From the NCBI GenBank assembly GCA_015075445.1, contig JABTUJ010000012.1, forward strand, positions 62,001 through 126,000: a stretch of 64,000 nt of DNA, given 5' to 3'. The position numbers were made by a program, and so were the translations under genes. The stretch is from Verrucomicrobiales bacterium (GTDB lineage: Bacteria > Verrucomicrobiota > Verrucomicrobiia > Limisphaerales > J093). The notes beneath the pieces are model-generated. The model did no database searches. It was not told the origin of the DNA and saw only the letters and a program-made list of their open reading frames with translations. Positions 43,356-51,973 of this stretch are shown here, piece by piece. Position 1 is the stretch's first letter, and the number at the start of each line of letters is the position of its first letter.

Positions 43356-44273
43356 TCAGCGGGTCATGGGCGCCCGCGGCCGCGGCTTCTGCGGGTGTTC
43401 CCCGTCTGTCTGGTGCCGGTTACCCCAACGGCTCCGCTGCGCCGCTGAGTGACGGAACACCGGACTGTCAAGCCGGCTGGAAGGCTGGCCGGAGCGGATC
43501 TCCTCGGTGAGGTCCGCCACGCTCTGCAGGACGCGCGTGGGCTGGTAGACATACTCACCCACGCTCTCGAGCTGGGTCGAGCCCGTCAGGACCAGATAGG
43601 CGTGCAGGCCCGACTCGATCGCACCCCGGATGTCGGTCTCCATCGTGTCCCCGATCATCACGATCGGCTCGGGCGTGCCCGCGGCCATGTCGGCAAGTTG
43701 CCGGCGGGCGCGGTGGAACATGTAACCGTTGGGCTTGCCGAGGTAGTAGGCCCGACGGCCGGTGCTGGCTTCCAGAAAAGCGGCGGTGGCGCCGGCGCCC
43801 GGCCGGGTTTCAACGCTCGAGACCGGACACCAGTTGTCCGGGTTGGTCGCCAACAAACGCGCCCCCCGTTCGATGCAGGCATGGGCCTTGGCCAGCTTCT
43901 CCATCGAGGCCGCGCCTTCCCCCACCACGACGTAGCTGGGCTGGAGGGCGTCATTGGCGATCTTGTGCTCATGCAGCGCAGCCAGGAGCCCGCCTTCGCC
44001 GATGACAAACACCGTGCAACCCGGATGCGTTTCACTCAGAAAATCCGCGGTGTTCAGCGCCGAGGTGTAGAAATGGCGCGCCGAAAGCCCCGGCAACCCC
44101 AGGTGGCGCAGCCGAACCGAGAGGTCCTCCGGGGTCGGGGCGGAATTGTTGGTGAGGAAGATGAACGGAGTCCCGCTGGCAATCAGGGCTTCCACGAACT
44201 CGACCGCGCCCGCCACGAGCTGGTTCTCGCGGTAGATCACCCCGTCCATGTCGATCAGGTAACCGGTTTTCAT
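43356..44273 (-). CDS. HAD-IIA family phosphatase (NagD-like)
   Basis: 305 residues. YLIDMDGVIYRENQLVAGA (motif I with the DxD nucleophile), PFIFLTNNSAPTPEDLSVRL (motif II), YLGKPNGYMFHRARRQL (Lys motif III) and IVMIGDTMETDIRGAIESGLHAYLVLTG (motif IV) define the NagD/HAD-IIA subgroup, which dephosphorylates nucleotides or sugar phosphates. The C-terminal 45 residues are hydrophilic and non-conserved (SRLDSPVFRHSAAQRSRWG), possibly an extension by loss of an earlier stop. The ATG at 44273 gives the conserved start MKTGYLIDMDG. Confidence 0.9.
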   Translation of the reverse strand: MKTGYLIDMDGVIYRENQLVAGAVEFVEALIASGTPFIFLTNNSAPTPEDLSVRLRHLGLPGLSARHFYTSALNTADFLSETHPGCTVFVIGEGGLLAALHEHKIANDALQPSYVVVGEGAASMEKLAKAHACIERGARLLATNPDNWCPVSSVETRPGAGATAAFLEASTGRRAYYLGKPNGYMFHRARRQLADMAAGTPEPIVMIGDTMETDIRGAIESGLHAYLVLTGSTQLESVGEYVYQPTRVLQSVADLTEEIRSGQPSSRLDSPVFRHSAAQRSRWGNRHQTDGEHPQKPRPRAPMTR

Positions 44274-44577
44274 GTTGCGAGGCGAGGGCTGCCGGAACGG
44301 ACGGAGAGAGGACACGGGGCCCACCCTCGGCTGTCCTCCGGGTGGTGCGGATCGCCTCGACCGATGTATAGCATGAGCCTTGCCGATCTCACTCCGACGA
44401 TCGGGTGACGATTACATGGCCGGCGAACCGGGCCCCAGAGCGGCTTTCGGAGGCGGCAATTCAGCCAGTGTGGCCAAGAACCAACACCCCCCCGGACGGT
44501 TCTCGCCAGACCGACCCGTGTGGCGGGCCACGCTGACGGGTGGGAGGCGGGGTTCCCCCCGCCGTCCCCTCACACCA
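44274..44577. other. non-coding gap between NagD-like and YceI genes
   Basis: No convincing gene. A GGCGGGGTTCCCCCCGCC palindrome occurs near 44550. The region probably holds the nagD-like promoter, but no clear boxes were found. Confidence 0.4.
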
Positions 44578-44610
44578 ACAAAAAACGGCGCGACCTCGCG
44601 GTCGCGCCGT
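44578..44610 (-). terminator. rho-independent terminator of the YceI gene
   Basis: On the minus strand GGCGCGACC-GCGA-GGTCGCGCC forms an uninterrupted GC stem followed by TTTTTTG, 20 bp after the YceI stop. This is the clearest intrinsic terminator in the window. Confidence 0.85.
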
Positions 44611-44630
44611 CGGCGAAAACCTGGGTGGGC

Positions 44631-45281
44631 TTACTTGCCCACCAACCACTCGAACCGGATCGTGATGTCGTCGCCGGTCTTGATGCGGTCCATGCCCGGG
44701 ATTTCCGGCGAGGGCGGGGCGATGCCGAAGTCGGTCATCTTGAGTTTCTGGGAGCCGATGAACTTGACCCGGCCGCCGGCCACGCGCTCGAGCGCCACTT
44801 CCATTTCGCACGGCTTGGTGGTGCCGGCCACGGTCAGGTCGCCCTTGACGTCAAACTTGGCGGCGCCCGAGGCGGGGACGTCGCCTTTGACCACCATCTC
44901 GTTCAACTTGAAAACGATGGCTTTGTGTTCCGACGACTTGAGGGCATCCAGCATGATCTCGTCCATCTTCTGTTTGCCGCTCTTGAGGGAACGCACGGGG
45001 ATGCTGAGCTCGGACTTGGGGTTGACGTCCTTGGTCATGAGGCTCTTGACCGATTTGAGCGAGAGGTCGGTGAGGAACTCCGGTTCGACCTCGAACGCGC
45101 CGCTGATGATCGCGCCCTCGACGGTCCAGTCGTGGATGCTCGAGGTGCCGTCCATGAAGACCTTCGAGCCGGGTTTCGAGCTCAGCCTTACCGTGTTGTC
45201 CGCCGCTTGGGCGTTGACCGCCAGCGCGAGGGCCGCCGCGGTGCCGAGGGTCCAGTGAATCAGGTTCAGTTTCATAGTCAT
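44631..45281 (-). CDS. YceI-family periplasmic lipid-binding protein
   Basis: 216 residues (214 if the second ATG is used) with signal peptide (LIHWTLGTAAALALAVNAQA). Lipocalin-like YceI barrel: VFMDGTSSIHDWTVEGAIISGAFEVEPEF, LKSVKSLMTKDVNPKSELSIPVRSLKSGKQKMDEIMLDALKSSEHKAIVF and GTTKPCEMEVALERVAGGRVKFIGSQKLKMTDFGI. Members bind isoprenoid lipids or respond to pH or stress. Less GC-rich and Lys-rich compared with the neighbours, which is usual for a well expressed small periplasmic protein. Followed by a strong terminator. Confidence 0.88.
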   Translation of the reverse strand: MTMKLNLIHWTLGTAAALALAVNAQAADNTVRLSSKPGSKVFMDGTSSIHDWTVEGAIISGAFEVEPEFLTDLSLKSVKSLMTKDVNPKSELSIPVRSLKSGKQKMDEIMLDALKSSEHKAIVFKLNEMVVKGDVPASGAAKFDVKGDLTVAGTTKPCEMEVALERVAGGRVKFIGSQKLKMTDFGIAPPSPEIPGMDRIKTGDDITIRFEWLVGK

Positions 45282-45333
45282 TGCCGAATTGGATGATCTG
45301 GGTTCCGCCAAAATTCAACGGGAGCCGCCGGGT

Positions 45334-46707
45334 TCAGCCGAGGGTGAAGAGGTCCGGGGGCAAATCGATCCGCTGGTCGGTGACCACGGCGCGGTTGGCC
45401 TCGAGCGCGGCGACGGTGGCCTGGTAGCCATCGAGCCACGAGGCGGCCGGCTGGCGGTTCTTCTCCTGTTCCTTGAGGAATTCGCGCAGGTCGTCGTCGC
45501 TGCCTTCACCGTAGGCCTCGGCGAATTCGGCCACCCCGATGGCCAGGTTGTGGGAGTTGTCCAGGAACGACTCCAGGGAGTACTGGAGGGCGGAGATCGG
45601 GTCCACGACATCGGCGTCGGCGCCGGTCTTCTGGGCGTCCTGCTTGGACGCACCGGCGCGGAGGGAGATGCCACTCTCCTTGTAGAACGCATCTTTTCGG
45701 GCGAAGACCTCCCAGCCCAGCAGGGGGGCGTCGGCTTCCTTGAACATCCAGGCCCGGCGCTCGCGGACCATGATGGCGCAGTCGGTGCCGAAGAACATGG
45801 CGAGGTCGCCATCGAAGGAGTTGCCGATGGTGGCGGAGTAGCTGTAGTGCAGGCCGTTGGGGTAGCGGAGCAGGGCCTGCACGTTGTCGAACACGTCGCG
45901 CTCATCCTTGTAGTAGGTGAGGGCGCCCATGCCCATGGCTTCGGTGGGAAGGCCGTTGAGGAACCAGTTGGCGAGGTCGAGTTGGTGGACCCCGAGTTCC
46001 GCGATCAAGCCGCCCGAGGTGGCGTTGTCGAGGCGCCAGTTGAGGACCTTCTCCCGCTCGGGCGTGGCGGAGGCGATGCGCCAGCTCATCTTCTTGTGGA
46101 ACTGGGCGCTGCCCTTGAGGGCGGTGCCCATCACGCCGGTGCGGATGAACTTGACCAGGTTGACCATCTGCTTGTCGGAGCGCGCCTGCAGACCGGCCTG
46201 GAAGTTGAGGCGCAGGTGCTTCTGGGCGGCGGCGGCGATGGCGCGGGCGTCTTCGAGCGAGGCGGCCAACGGGGCTTCGCAGTACACGTGTTTGCCGGCC
46301 TGCAGGGCGGCGAGCACGAGGTCCTTGTGCAGGTGGCTGGGGGTGGCGACGACGACGGCCTGGATGTCTGCGTTGGCGAGGAGTTCGGCAGGATCGGCGT
46401 AGCGTTTCGCCTCCGGGGCCAGGTTGCCTCCGCGCTTGAGATAGGCCGGGAACGTGTCGCAGATACCCACCACCGGGCCGAAAGGAATGGTGGAAAGCGT
46501 CTTCAGAATCTCGCGCCCCCAGGTGCCGCACCCGATGACCCCGACCTTCACCGGGGGGGTTTCGGCCTTGTAGTCCGTGGCGCCGGTGTCCGCCGCAGCG
46601 TCAGCGGCCCGGATCGGCACGCCCCCCAACAGGGCGAAGAAGGCGGCGGCGGAGCCGCCGCGCAGGAAGTTGCGTCGGTTCAGTTCGGATGCGTTGTCGT
46701 TCGTCAT
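45334..46707 (-). CDS. Tat-exported Gfo/Idh/MocA family oxidoreductase
   Basis: 457 residues. Twin-arginine signal LNRRNFLRGGSAAAFFALLGG, then a Rossmann domain VGVIGCGTWGREILKTLS, VVVATPSHLHKDLVLAALQAGKHVYCEAPLAAS (the EKP-like motif reads EAP here), and the Gfo/Idh C-terminal sheet domain (AELGVHQLDLANWFLNGLPTEAMGMG). Such periplasmic NAD-bound enzymes oxidise or reduce sugars, cofactor being bound before Tat export. The Lys of the family EKP motif, which normally contacts cofactor and substrate, is Ala in CEAPLA, so activity may be atypical. Often adjacent to DUF1080 genes, as here (2 kb away). Confidence 0.87.
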   Translation of the reverse strand: MTNDNASELNRRNFLRGGSAAAFFALLGGVPIRAADAAADTGATDYKAETPPVKVGVIGCGTWGREILKTLSTIPFGPVVGICDTFPAYLKRGGNLAPEAKRYADPAELLANADIQAVVVATPSHLHKDLVLAALQAGKHVYCEAPLAASLEDARAIAAAAQKHLRLNFQAGLQARSDKQMVNLVKFIRTGVMGTALKGSAQFHKKMSWRIASATPEREKVLNWRLDNATSGGLIAELGVHQLDLANWFLNGLPTEAMGMGALTYYKDERDVFDNVQALLRYPNGLHYSYSATIGNSFDGDLAMFFGTDCAIMVRERRAWMFKEADAPLLGWEVFARKDAFYKESGISLRAGASKQDAQKTGADADVVDPISALQYSLESFLDNSHNLAIGVAEFAEAYGEGSDDDLREFLKEQEKNRQPAASWLDGYQATVAALEANRAVVTDQRIDLPPDLFTLG

Positions 46708-46962
46708 AGCGCTGCTTTCCCACCCAGCTTCGGATCACCCGCGGGCCGCGGTTGGACCGCTCCTGGCCGGTTGGCCGGGCGAACTCTGCTGCGTGAAAAC
46801 GGATTTGCAAACGTAATTTTGCTGTCGGGCCGACCGGGGGCCTGTCTGATGAGCGAAGCTCGGTTTTTCCGTGCCCGAACCGCCTCCACCGACCCGACGC
46901 GCTTTGGACGCAAACCCGCTGACGGACATTCGTTGGCTGCGATCAGATGGCGGCGCGGCGAA

Positions 46963-47769
46963 TCACTCCGGGTGCAGATCCAGGCTGAAGCCGCTGGCCG
47001 CCGCGATCTCGCCCAGGTTGCCCCGGTGAAACTGGTCGCGGTATTCCGGCGTGGCCAGCAGGTGGTTGTCGATGGGCCGTTGTTCGCGCCGGAGGAGGTA
47101 CTTCAACTCGTCCAGGTTTGACGACCACGTGAAACCGTTGAAGAACTCGATGCCCTCGAACTGGGTCTTGTACAGCGCGCGTTCCGAATAGCAGGTGCCC
47201 AGGTACAGATGCTGCAGACCGGTCCGCGCGAAGTGGTCCACCGTCCAGGTCATCATGAACATGCCCAGGCTGCGGCTCAGCCAGTTCAGGTCGTAGAAGG
47301 CGTAGTAGTAAAAGGCCATGGCCGGCCCCTCCAGGTAGAGCAGCGCGTCACCCACCTCGGCGCCGTTCGAGTCGCGGAAGCGGAGGAGGTGCGACACGAC
47401 CTTCCCGGCGAGCAGGCCGTCCAACCGCTGCGCGCTCATGATCCCCTGACCCCACCGGACCTCGGCGTAGGCGCACCAACGCTGGCGATGCGCCGGGGTG
47501 TAGTCGAACTCCCCTCGTGGCACCAGATGGCCTGTGAGTGCGGGGCCTTTGCGCAGAATACGGCGGTTCTCCGAGGACGGCTGGAATCTCCGCAGGTCCA
47601 CCCGCAGATGGCGGCAGAGGTAGAAGCGCTCGAGGTTGGGCGTGCCGGGCAGGAAGCCGCGGGCGAAAAACCGGGCCGGGGTTTCGCCTGGCTCCGGGAC
47701 GGCCCAGATGGCGTACGGATAGACGTAGTGCGTGTAGTCGGACTTGTACTCGGAGAACAGGAGCTTCAT
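46963..47769 (-). CDS. aminoacyl-tRNA-protein transferase-like (ATE/Bpt C-terminal fold) protein
   Basis: 268 residues. The C-terminal half has the ATE/Bpt hallmark: FARTGLQHLYLGTCYSERALYKTQFEGIEFFNGFTWSSNLDELKYLL, together with FYYYAFYDLNWLSRSLGMFMMTW. Known members move Arg or Leu from tRNA to protein N-termini for N-degron decay. The usual N-terminal Cys-rich region of Ate1/Bpt is not evident (MKLLFSEYKSDYTHYVYPYAIWA instead), so the acceptor may differ. The start overlaps the alanine racemase stop by 4 bp; the three-gene unit continues to the ATP-grasp gene. Function in this context is unknown. Confidence 0.75.
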   Translation of the reverse strand: MKLLFSEYKSDYTHYVYPYAIWAVPEPGETPARFFARGFLPGTPNLERFYLCRHLRVDLRRFQPSSENRRILRKGPALTGHLVPRGEFDYTPAHRQRWCAYAEVRWGQGIMSAQRLDGLLAGKVVSHLLRFRDSNGAEVGDALLYLEGPAMAFYYYAFYDLNWLSRSLGMFMMTWTVDHFARTGLQHLYLGTCYSERALYKTQFEGIEFFNGFTWSSNLDELKYLLRREQRPIDNHLLATPEYRDQFHRGNLGEIAAASGFSLDLHPE

Positions 47770-48965
47770 TCGGTCACACGCACGCGCGGCAGCCTGGCCC
47801 GCCAGCCGGTCAATACGTCGTAAGAGACGCTGTTCTTGAGTTGCGCGACGTCCTGGACGGTGATTTCGGCGTCGCCCTGCCGGCCCAGGAGCACGGCTTC
47901 GTCCCACAACCCGGCCTCGGGGATGTCCGTGATGTCCACCATCAAAGCGTCCATCGCCACGCCGCCCACGAGGGGCGCGCAGCGGCCGTGGATGAGGGCG
48001 CCGCCCTGGTTGCGGACGCGGGGAAAGCCATCCCCGTAGCCCACTGGCAGGACGGCAATGCGCCGGTGGTTCGGTGCGGTATAGCGCAGGCCGTAGCCGA
48101 CCGTCTCGCCCGGGCCGATTTCCTGAATGGAAGCGATCCGCGCTTTGACCGTCATCACGGTTTCGAGCCCGGGCAGGCGGCGGCAGACCCGGGAGGGATA
48201 CACGCCCAGGGGCAGGAGCCCGATGCGTACCATGTCGAAATGGGCTTGCGGCAAGTCCAGCAGTCCGCCGCTGTTACAGAGGTGGCGGTACTTCACGTGA
48301 ATCCCCCGGGCCGCGAGTTGGGCGAGGACGCTTTGAAAGCGCTCAAGCTGGAGCAGGGCAAAGGACTTGTCGGCTTCGTCCGACATGGCGAAGTGGCTGA
48401 ACACGCCCTGCAGCTCGAGCGACGGCTGCGCGAGGATCAGTTCGACCAGCGACAGGGCCTCGGTCCAGCGGATGCCGTAACGGTTCATGCCGGTGTTGAG
48501 CTTGAGATGGACGGGCACGCGCTGGCGGGCGCGGGCCGCGGCGTGGGCCAGTGCCTTCACCTGGGCGGCGTCCTGAACCGCGCAGGTGAGCGCGTGCCGG
48601 ACGCACCAGGGCAACTCCGCCTGCTGTTGTGGGCCGAGCACGAGGATGGGGGCGTCCAGGCCGTTTTCCCGCAAGGCCAGCGCCTCGTCCAACGTGGCGA
48701 CGCCAAGACAGGCAGCCCCGGCATCCAAGGCGGCCCGCCCCACGGTCAGCGCCCCGTGCCCGTAACCTTCGTCCTTGACCACGGCCAGCACCTGCACGTG
48801 GCGCGGCTTGAAGGCGTTCACGATCTCGAAATTCCGCCGCAGGTGCCGGATGTTGATCTCGATCCACGCCGGGCGCAACGGCCGGCGGGGCGGCGCCGGT
48901 TCGACGGGCTCGGCCGCGGCGTCGTACCGTTCCATCACGGACAGCGAGGCATCCGTCGGCTTCAT
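47766..48965 (-). CDS. alr: alanine racemase
   Basis: 399 residues. PLP enzyme interconverting L- and D-alanine for peptidoglycan. The PLP lysine lies in VLAVVKDEGYGHGA (Lys64; the family consensus is AVVKADAYGHG, so ADA is DEG). Catalytic Tyr region TVGYGLRYTAP, then AVLPVGYGDGFPR and VGGVAMDALMVDITD. An N-terminal extension of about 30 residues (SLSVMERYDAAAEPVEPAPPRRPL) precedes the barrel. It is embedded between an ATP-grasp ligase-like gene (4-bp gap) and an aminoacyl-tRNA transferase-like gene (overlap), an unusual partnership; it may be the housekeeping enzyme or dedicated to that cassette. Confidence 0.92.
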   Translation of the reverse strand: MKPTDASLSVMERYDAAAEPVEPAPPRRPLRPAWIEINIRHLRRNFEIVNAFKPRHVQVLAVVKDEGYGHGALTVGRAALDAGAACLGVATLDEALALRENGLDAPILVLGPQQQAELPWCVRHALTCAVQDAAQVKALAHAAARARQRVPVHLKLNTGMNRYGIRWTEALSLVELILAQPSLELQGVFSHFAMSDEADKSFALLQLERFQSVLAQLAARGIHVKYRHLCNSGGLLDLPQAHFDMVRIGLLPLGVYPSRVCRRLPGLETVMTVKARIASIQEIGPGETVGYGLRYTAPNHRRIAVLPVGYGDGFPRVRNQGGALIHGRCAPLVGGVAMDALMVDITDIPEAGLWDEAVLLGRQGDAEITVQDVAQLKNSVSYDVLTGWRARLPRVRVTE

Positions 48966-48969
48966 TCCA

Positions 48970-50247
48970 TCAAGGTTCGCCGGGAGGCCAGAGGCTCTGG
49001 CCCACGTCGGTGCGATAGTAGCTCCCCAACACCCGGATCCTCCGGATGTTCCGGTAGGCGGTGGCAATGGCGGCGTCGAGCGAACCGGCCAGCGCGACCA
49101 CGTCCGCGATGCGATGGCCCGTGGCCAGGAGGCGGCCGTGGGCGTCGCGGGCCGCCTCGTTCCACCAGACATCGCAGTCGAACGGCCCGGCCACGTCCAC
49201 CGGCAGATGCGGACCGTCGAGTTTCACGTAGGGATAGCCGTAGCCGGCCAGCGTGAGGGAGCAGCCAAACCTCAGGTTCTGGCGAAAGACCGGGGACGCT
49301 CTGCGGTCATGCGCCACGTTCCAGAGAGTTTCCAGGGGATTCTCCAACAGGCGCAGCATCATGTTCCCTGACGTGATGCCCAGGCGGATGTTGTACTCGA
49401 TGACCGACCATCGGCCGCGGTGCCGGACCGCCGTGACCTGGAGCGGGCCGTGGTAGTGCGTTTCCCGGAGCCAAGGCCGCAGCGGATGGATCAACTCGCG
49501 CGCCAGGCCGTACTTGTCGTCCGGGTCTGTCTCGACCAACCCTCCCAGCGGGGCTCCGGCGACGATGCCGAGGTTGCCGTTGAAGGCGCGCTTGTATTCC
49601 TGGTTGGTGACCAGTGAGTGGATTTCGCCGTGGCTCACGAGAACAATGTGTCCGGCCTCGCGCGGGCCCAGGTATTCCTGCAGGAAGACGCCCTCCGCGT
49701 AATCCACGTGCCGGAGCCAGGCGCGGGTGTCTTCCGGGGTCTCGCAGACGATCGTATGAATCGGGCTCGCCGGCCCGCAGAGCGGGTTCTTCAGGACGAA
49801 GGCGTGGGGGTGCTGGTCCAGAAACGCCTCGGCCTCCAGCCGGTTGGGCGCAACATGGGTGACCGGGAAAGGAATCTTAAAGTCGCGGCACAGCTTGCGC
49901 GCGAAATCCCGCTCGCGCTCGATGCGCATGGCTTCGCCCGTCGGGCAGAGGATGGGCACCCTGGCCGCGAGCAAGTCGGCCGCCCACGGGGCTTGCGCCC
50001 AGTCGATGGACATCGGCACCACGAGATCCACCTGCCGCTCGCGCAGCAACGGAAGCGGACTGGGGAATTGGTCGTGGCTGAACGTCGGCCCCACCAGGCT
50101 CGGCGGGAAATGCGCGTAGGACCGCGTCAGGTACGCCGCCACTTCGGCGCCGGCGTCCTTCAGGATTTGCAGCGTCCCGTGAGCGAAGGAGCCGACGCCC
50201 AGCGCCATCACCGAGAAAGAACCGGAGGCAGGGCTTGCTCTCCTCAT
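48970..50247 (-). CDS. PurD-like ATP-grasp ligase
   Basis: 425 residues. The start region FSVMALGVGSFAHGTLQILKDAG resembles the GAR-synthetase N-domain; VDLVVPMSIDWAQAPWAADLLAARVPILCPTGEAMRIERERDFARKLCRDFKIPFP is the linker into the ATP-grasp lobe. HAFVLKNPLCGPASPIHTIV (ATP-binding Lys), GVFLQEYLGPREAGHIVLVSHG and VIEYNIRLGITSGNMMLRLLE (metal-binding acid and Asn) complete the site. It differs from true PurD in several motifs (no GDGP-like loop), so it may ligate another amine and carboxylate. It starts the tight three-gene cassette with alr and the ATE-like gene. The start could be the ATG at 50247 or an internal ATG at 50208. Confidence 0.72.
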   Translation of the reverse strand: MRRASPASGSFSVMALGVGSFAHGTLQILKDAGAEVAAYLTRSYAHFPPSLVGPTFSHDQFPSPLPLLRERQVDLVVPMSIDWAQAPWAADLLAARVPILCPTGEAMRIERERDFARKLCRDFKIPFPVTHVAPNRLEAEAFLDQHPHAFVLKNPLCGPASPIHTIVCETPEDTRAWLRHVDYAEGVFLQEYLGPREAGHIVLVSHGEIHSLVTNQEYKRAFNGNLGIVAGAPLGGLVETDPDDKYGLARELIHPLRPWLRETHYHGPLQVTAVRHRGRWSVIEYNIRLGITSGNMMLRLLENPLETLWNVAHDRRASPVFRQNLRFGCSLTLAGYGYPYVKLDGPHLPVDVAGPFDCDVWWNEAARDAHGRLLATGHRIADVVALAGSLDAAIATAYRNIRRIRVLGSYYRTDVGQSLWPPGEP

Positions 50248-50691
50248 GCTCAGCTCAGTTGAGGATCACGACGAGACGCGGGAAGGGTGGAATCACGAGC
50301 GCGGAAGCCGGGCGCAGCCCGCCGGCCTTGCCTGCCTGGCTGGCTAGCCTGCCTGGCGACCCAACGGGGTGCGCGTGCGTCCGAGGACCCAATTGGTGGC
50401 TCGTGCGTGTCTTGCGTGCATGGCGTGATTCATCTGAGTGGCGACGTCCGAAGCCGGGCCGGCCCCACCCGCGTCGGGCCGTTGGCTGCCGATGTGGCTG
50501 CGCGCCGTCGCGCCGGCATCTTGCGGCGTGCGCCCGCTTCTGCCAAGCGCCGTTCGCATCCTCCGGCAAGCCAGCCGGGTGCCAGACAAGGCCGCCTCCT
50601 CCGCCCCGGAGCGCCCCTTGAGCTGCTGGACCGCGGCAGTAATCGTCGCCAGATCATCCGTGTTGCCCGGATACAGCGGGTTCGAGAGCGG
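50248..50691. other. non-coding gap, possibly a decayed coding remnant
   Basis: No complete gene. On the minus strand, in the same frame as the gene ending at 50692 and directly after its TAG, residues read PLSNPLYPGNTDDLATITAA and then VQQLKG before becoming Arg-rich. That is more protein-like than expected by chance and could be a lost C-terminus or neighbour. The remainder (50260-50580) is low-complexity GC-rich sequence without a repeat-family match. Confidence 0.4.
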
Positions 50692-51693
50692 CTAACGCCC
50701 GCGCAGCGTGCGCACGATCCTGATCCCGACAACCTTGGTGCTACCGCGCTCGGAGGAGAGTTCGCCGGCGAGTCTTGCGTCCGCCAACCGGCCCGCGAAC
50801 TTGGACGCAAACGTGCGGTCTCCGAACGTCCAGTTGAGGTCGAAGTTCACCTGATCGCCTTCGAAGCGGATCTTCTCGACGGGCGTGGAGCCGTACAGAC
50901 CCGACAGGTCGGGATGGACCCGGAGCCGTTGCTGGCGGGTGCCGCGGTCGGTGGTGAGCTCGAGGGTCCAATCGCCGATCAGGGCGGCCCCAAAGCGCTT
51001 GCCTTCGGCGGTGGCCTCGCCGCGGTCTGACTTGAAGGTGCCGGTCAGGGTGTCGCGCTCGAGCGTGCCCTCGAAGGTGGAGGTCCACTCGCGATCCTGG
51101 ATCTTGCTGGTCCGCTTGAAGCGGAGCGTGCCGCGGTCCAGTTCCACGTCGCTGATCTGGTGCTCGCCCCACTGGCTCTGCCACTGGGCGGTCAGGGTGT
51201 TCTGCGGGCCGGGCCGGATAATGAGTTTGGCGGAGAACTCGCGGTCCCCCATTTTCACGGTCATGTCCCAGTCACCCACGGCGCGGGACAGGCGGGGGCG
51301 CCGCTCGCCCGAGAGGGTGAATTCCCCGCGATCGCTCGACAGGGTGCCGGTGAGCTGGCGGTTGGCGACGGTCCCTTTGAATTGGGAGGTCATGGGGTCG
51401 CCGCTGGCCGGGCGGAAGACCTGGGTGAACGAGAGCTGGCCGTCCTCGAAGCGGACGTCTTGGAGTTCGCTGAGTCCCCAGAAGCTGATCCATTGACCCT
51501 TCAAGGCGCCCTGTTCACCCCGGGAAAAGGCGAAGATGGATTCCATGGGTCGGCCGTTGATGTCGGCTTTGACAAGCCACTCGCCGTAGGGTCCGGCCGC
51601 GCGCGGGGCCTGCGCCCACAACGGGACGGTGAACGCGGCGAGGACCAGAAACGACACGGGGCGTATCATGTTGGCAAGGAATGGGTTCTTCAT
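50692..51693 (-). CDS. secreted protein with three tandem lipocalin-like repeats
   Basis: 333 residues. After a signal peptide (IRPVSFLVLAAFTVPLWA) there are three homologous domains of about 100 residues. Each starts G(E/D)W (GEWLVKADI, GDWDMTVKM, GDWTLELTT) and ends with a paired turn (LTGTLSSDRGEFTLSGERR, LTGTFKSDRGEATAEGKRF, LAGELSSERGSTKVVGIRI). The beta-rich pattern suggests small barrels or sandwiches. No catalytic motif is apparent and no family is recognised with confidence. An alternative start is the ATG at 51669 (MIRPVSF). Downstream on the same strand is a 444-bp gap. Confidence 0.7.
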   Translation of the reverse strand: MKNPFLANMIRPVSFLVLAAFTVPLWAQAPRAAGPYGEWLVKADINGRPMESIFAFSRGEQGALKGQWISFWGLSELQDVRFEDGQLSFTQVFRPASGDPMTSQFKGTVANRQLTGTLSSDRGEFTLSGERRPRLSRAVGDWDMTVKMGDREFSAKLIIRPGPQNTLTAQWQSQWGEHQISDVELDRGTLRFKRTSKIQDREWTSTFEGTLERDTLTGTFKSDRGEATAEGKRFGAALIGDWTLELTTDRGTRQQRLRVHPDLSGLYGSTPVEKIRFEGDQVNFDLNWTFGDRTFASKFAGRLADARLAGELSSERGSTKVVGIRIVRTLRGR

Positions 51694-51807
51694 AGGCCTG
51701 AGGCATTGTGGTGCTTGCGGAAACGCAGGCAGCCTAGGCCCCGAGCCGGCGGCGGACAAGCGGCAATTGCCATCGGGACCAGGGCAGGGCGGGTGCGGCC
51801 AGAATCC

Positions 51808-51884
51808 CCATGAACCGCCCGGTGAGGGCACCGGGCCGACAGCCTGTAGGCCGGGTCCCCCGACCCGGCGGGGAGGGTTCATGG
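51808..51884. repeat. palindromic family B, intact copy with terminal inverted repeats
   Basis: Bounded by CCATGAACC (51808-51816) and its complement GGTTCATGG (51876-51884). Internal hairpins GCCCGGTG-AGGG-CACCGGGC and CGGGTC-CCCC-GACCCG. About 77 bp, lying between divergent genes and upstream of the glycoside hydrolase start. Confidence 0.88.
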
Positions 51885-51973
51885 CCCCGGAGCGGGGCCG
51901 GCAGGAACAAGCTGCTTCCCTGGCGTGGCCACGGGCTTGCCCTGGGAGATCGACGGCGCATGATGGCGCTACG

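Noticed and set aside
48970..50247. Ordinary purD (GAR synthetase)
   Set aside because: Kept only as PurD-like: several hallmark loops differ, and it is coupled to alr rather than purine genes, although purH occurs 7 kb away.
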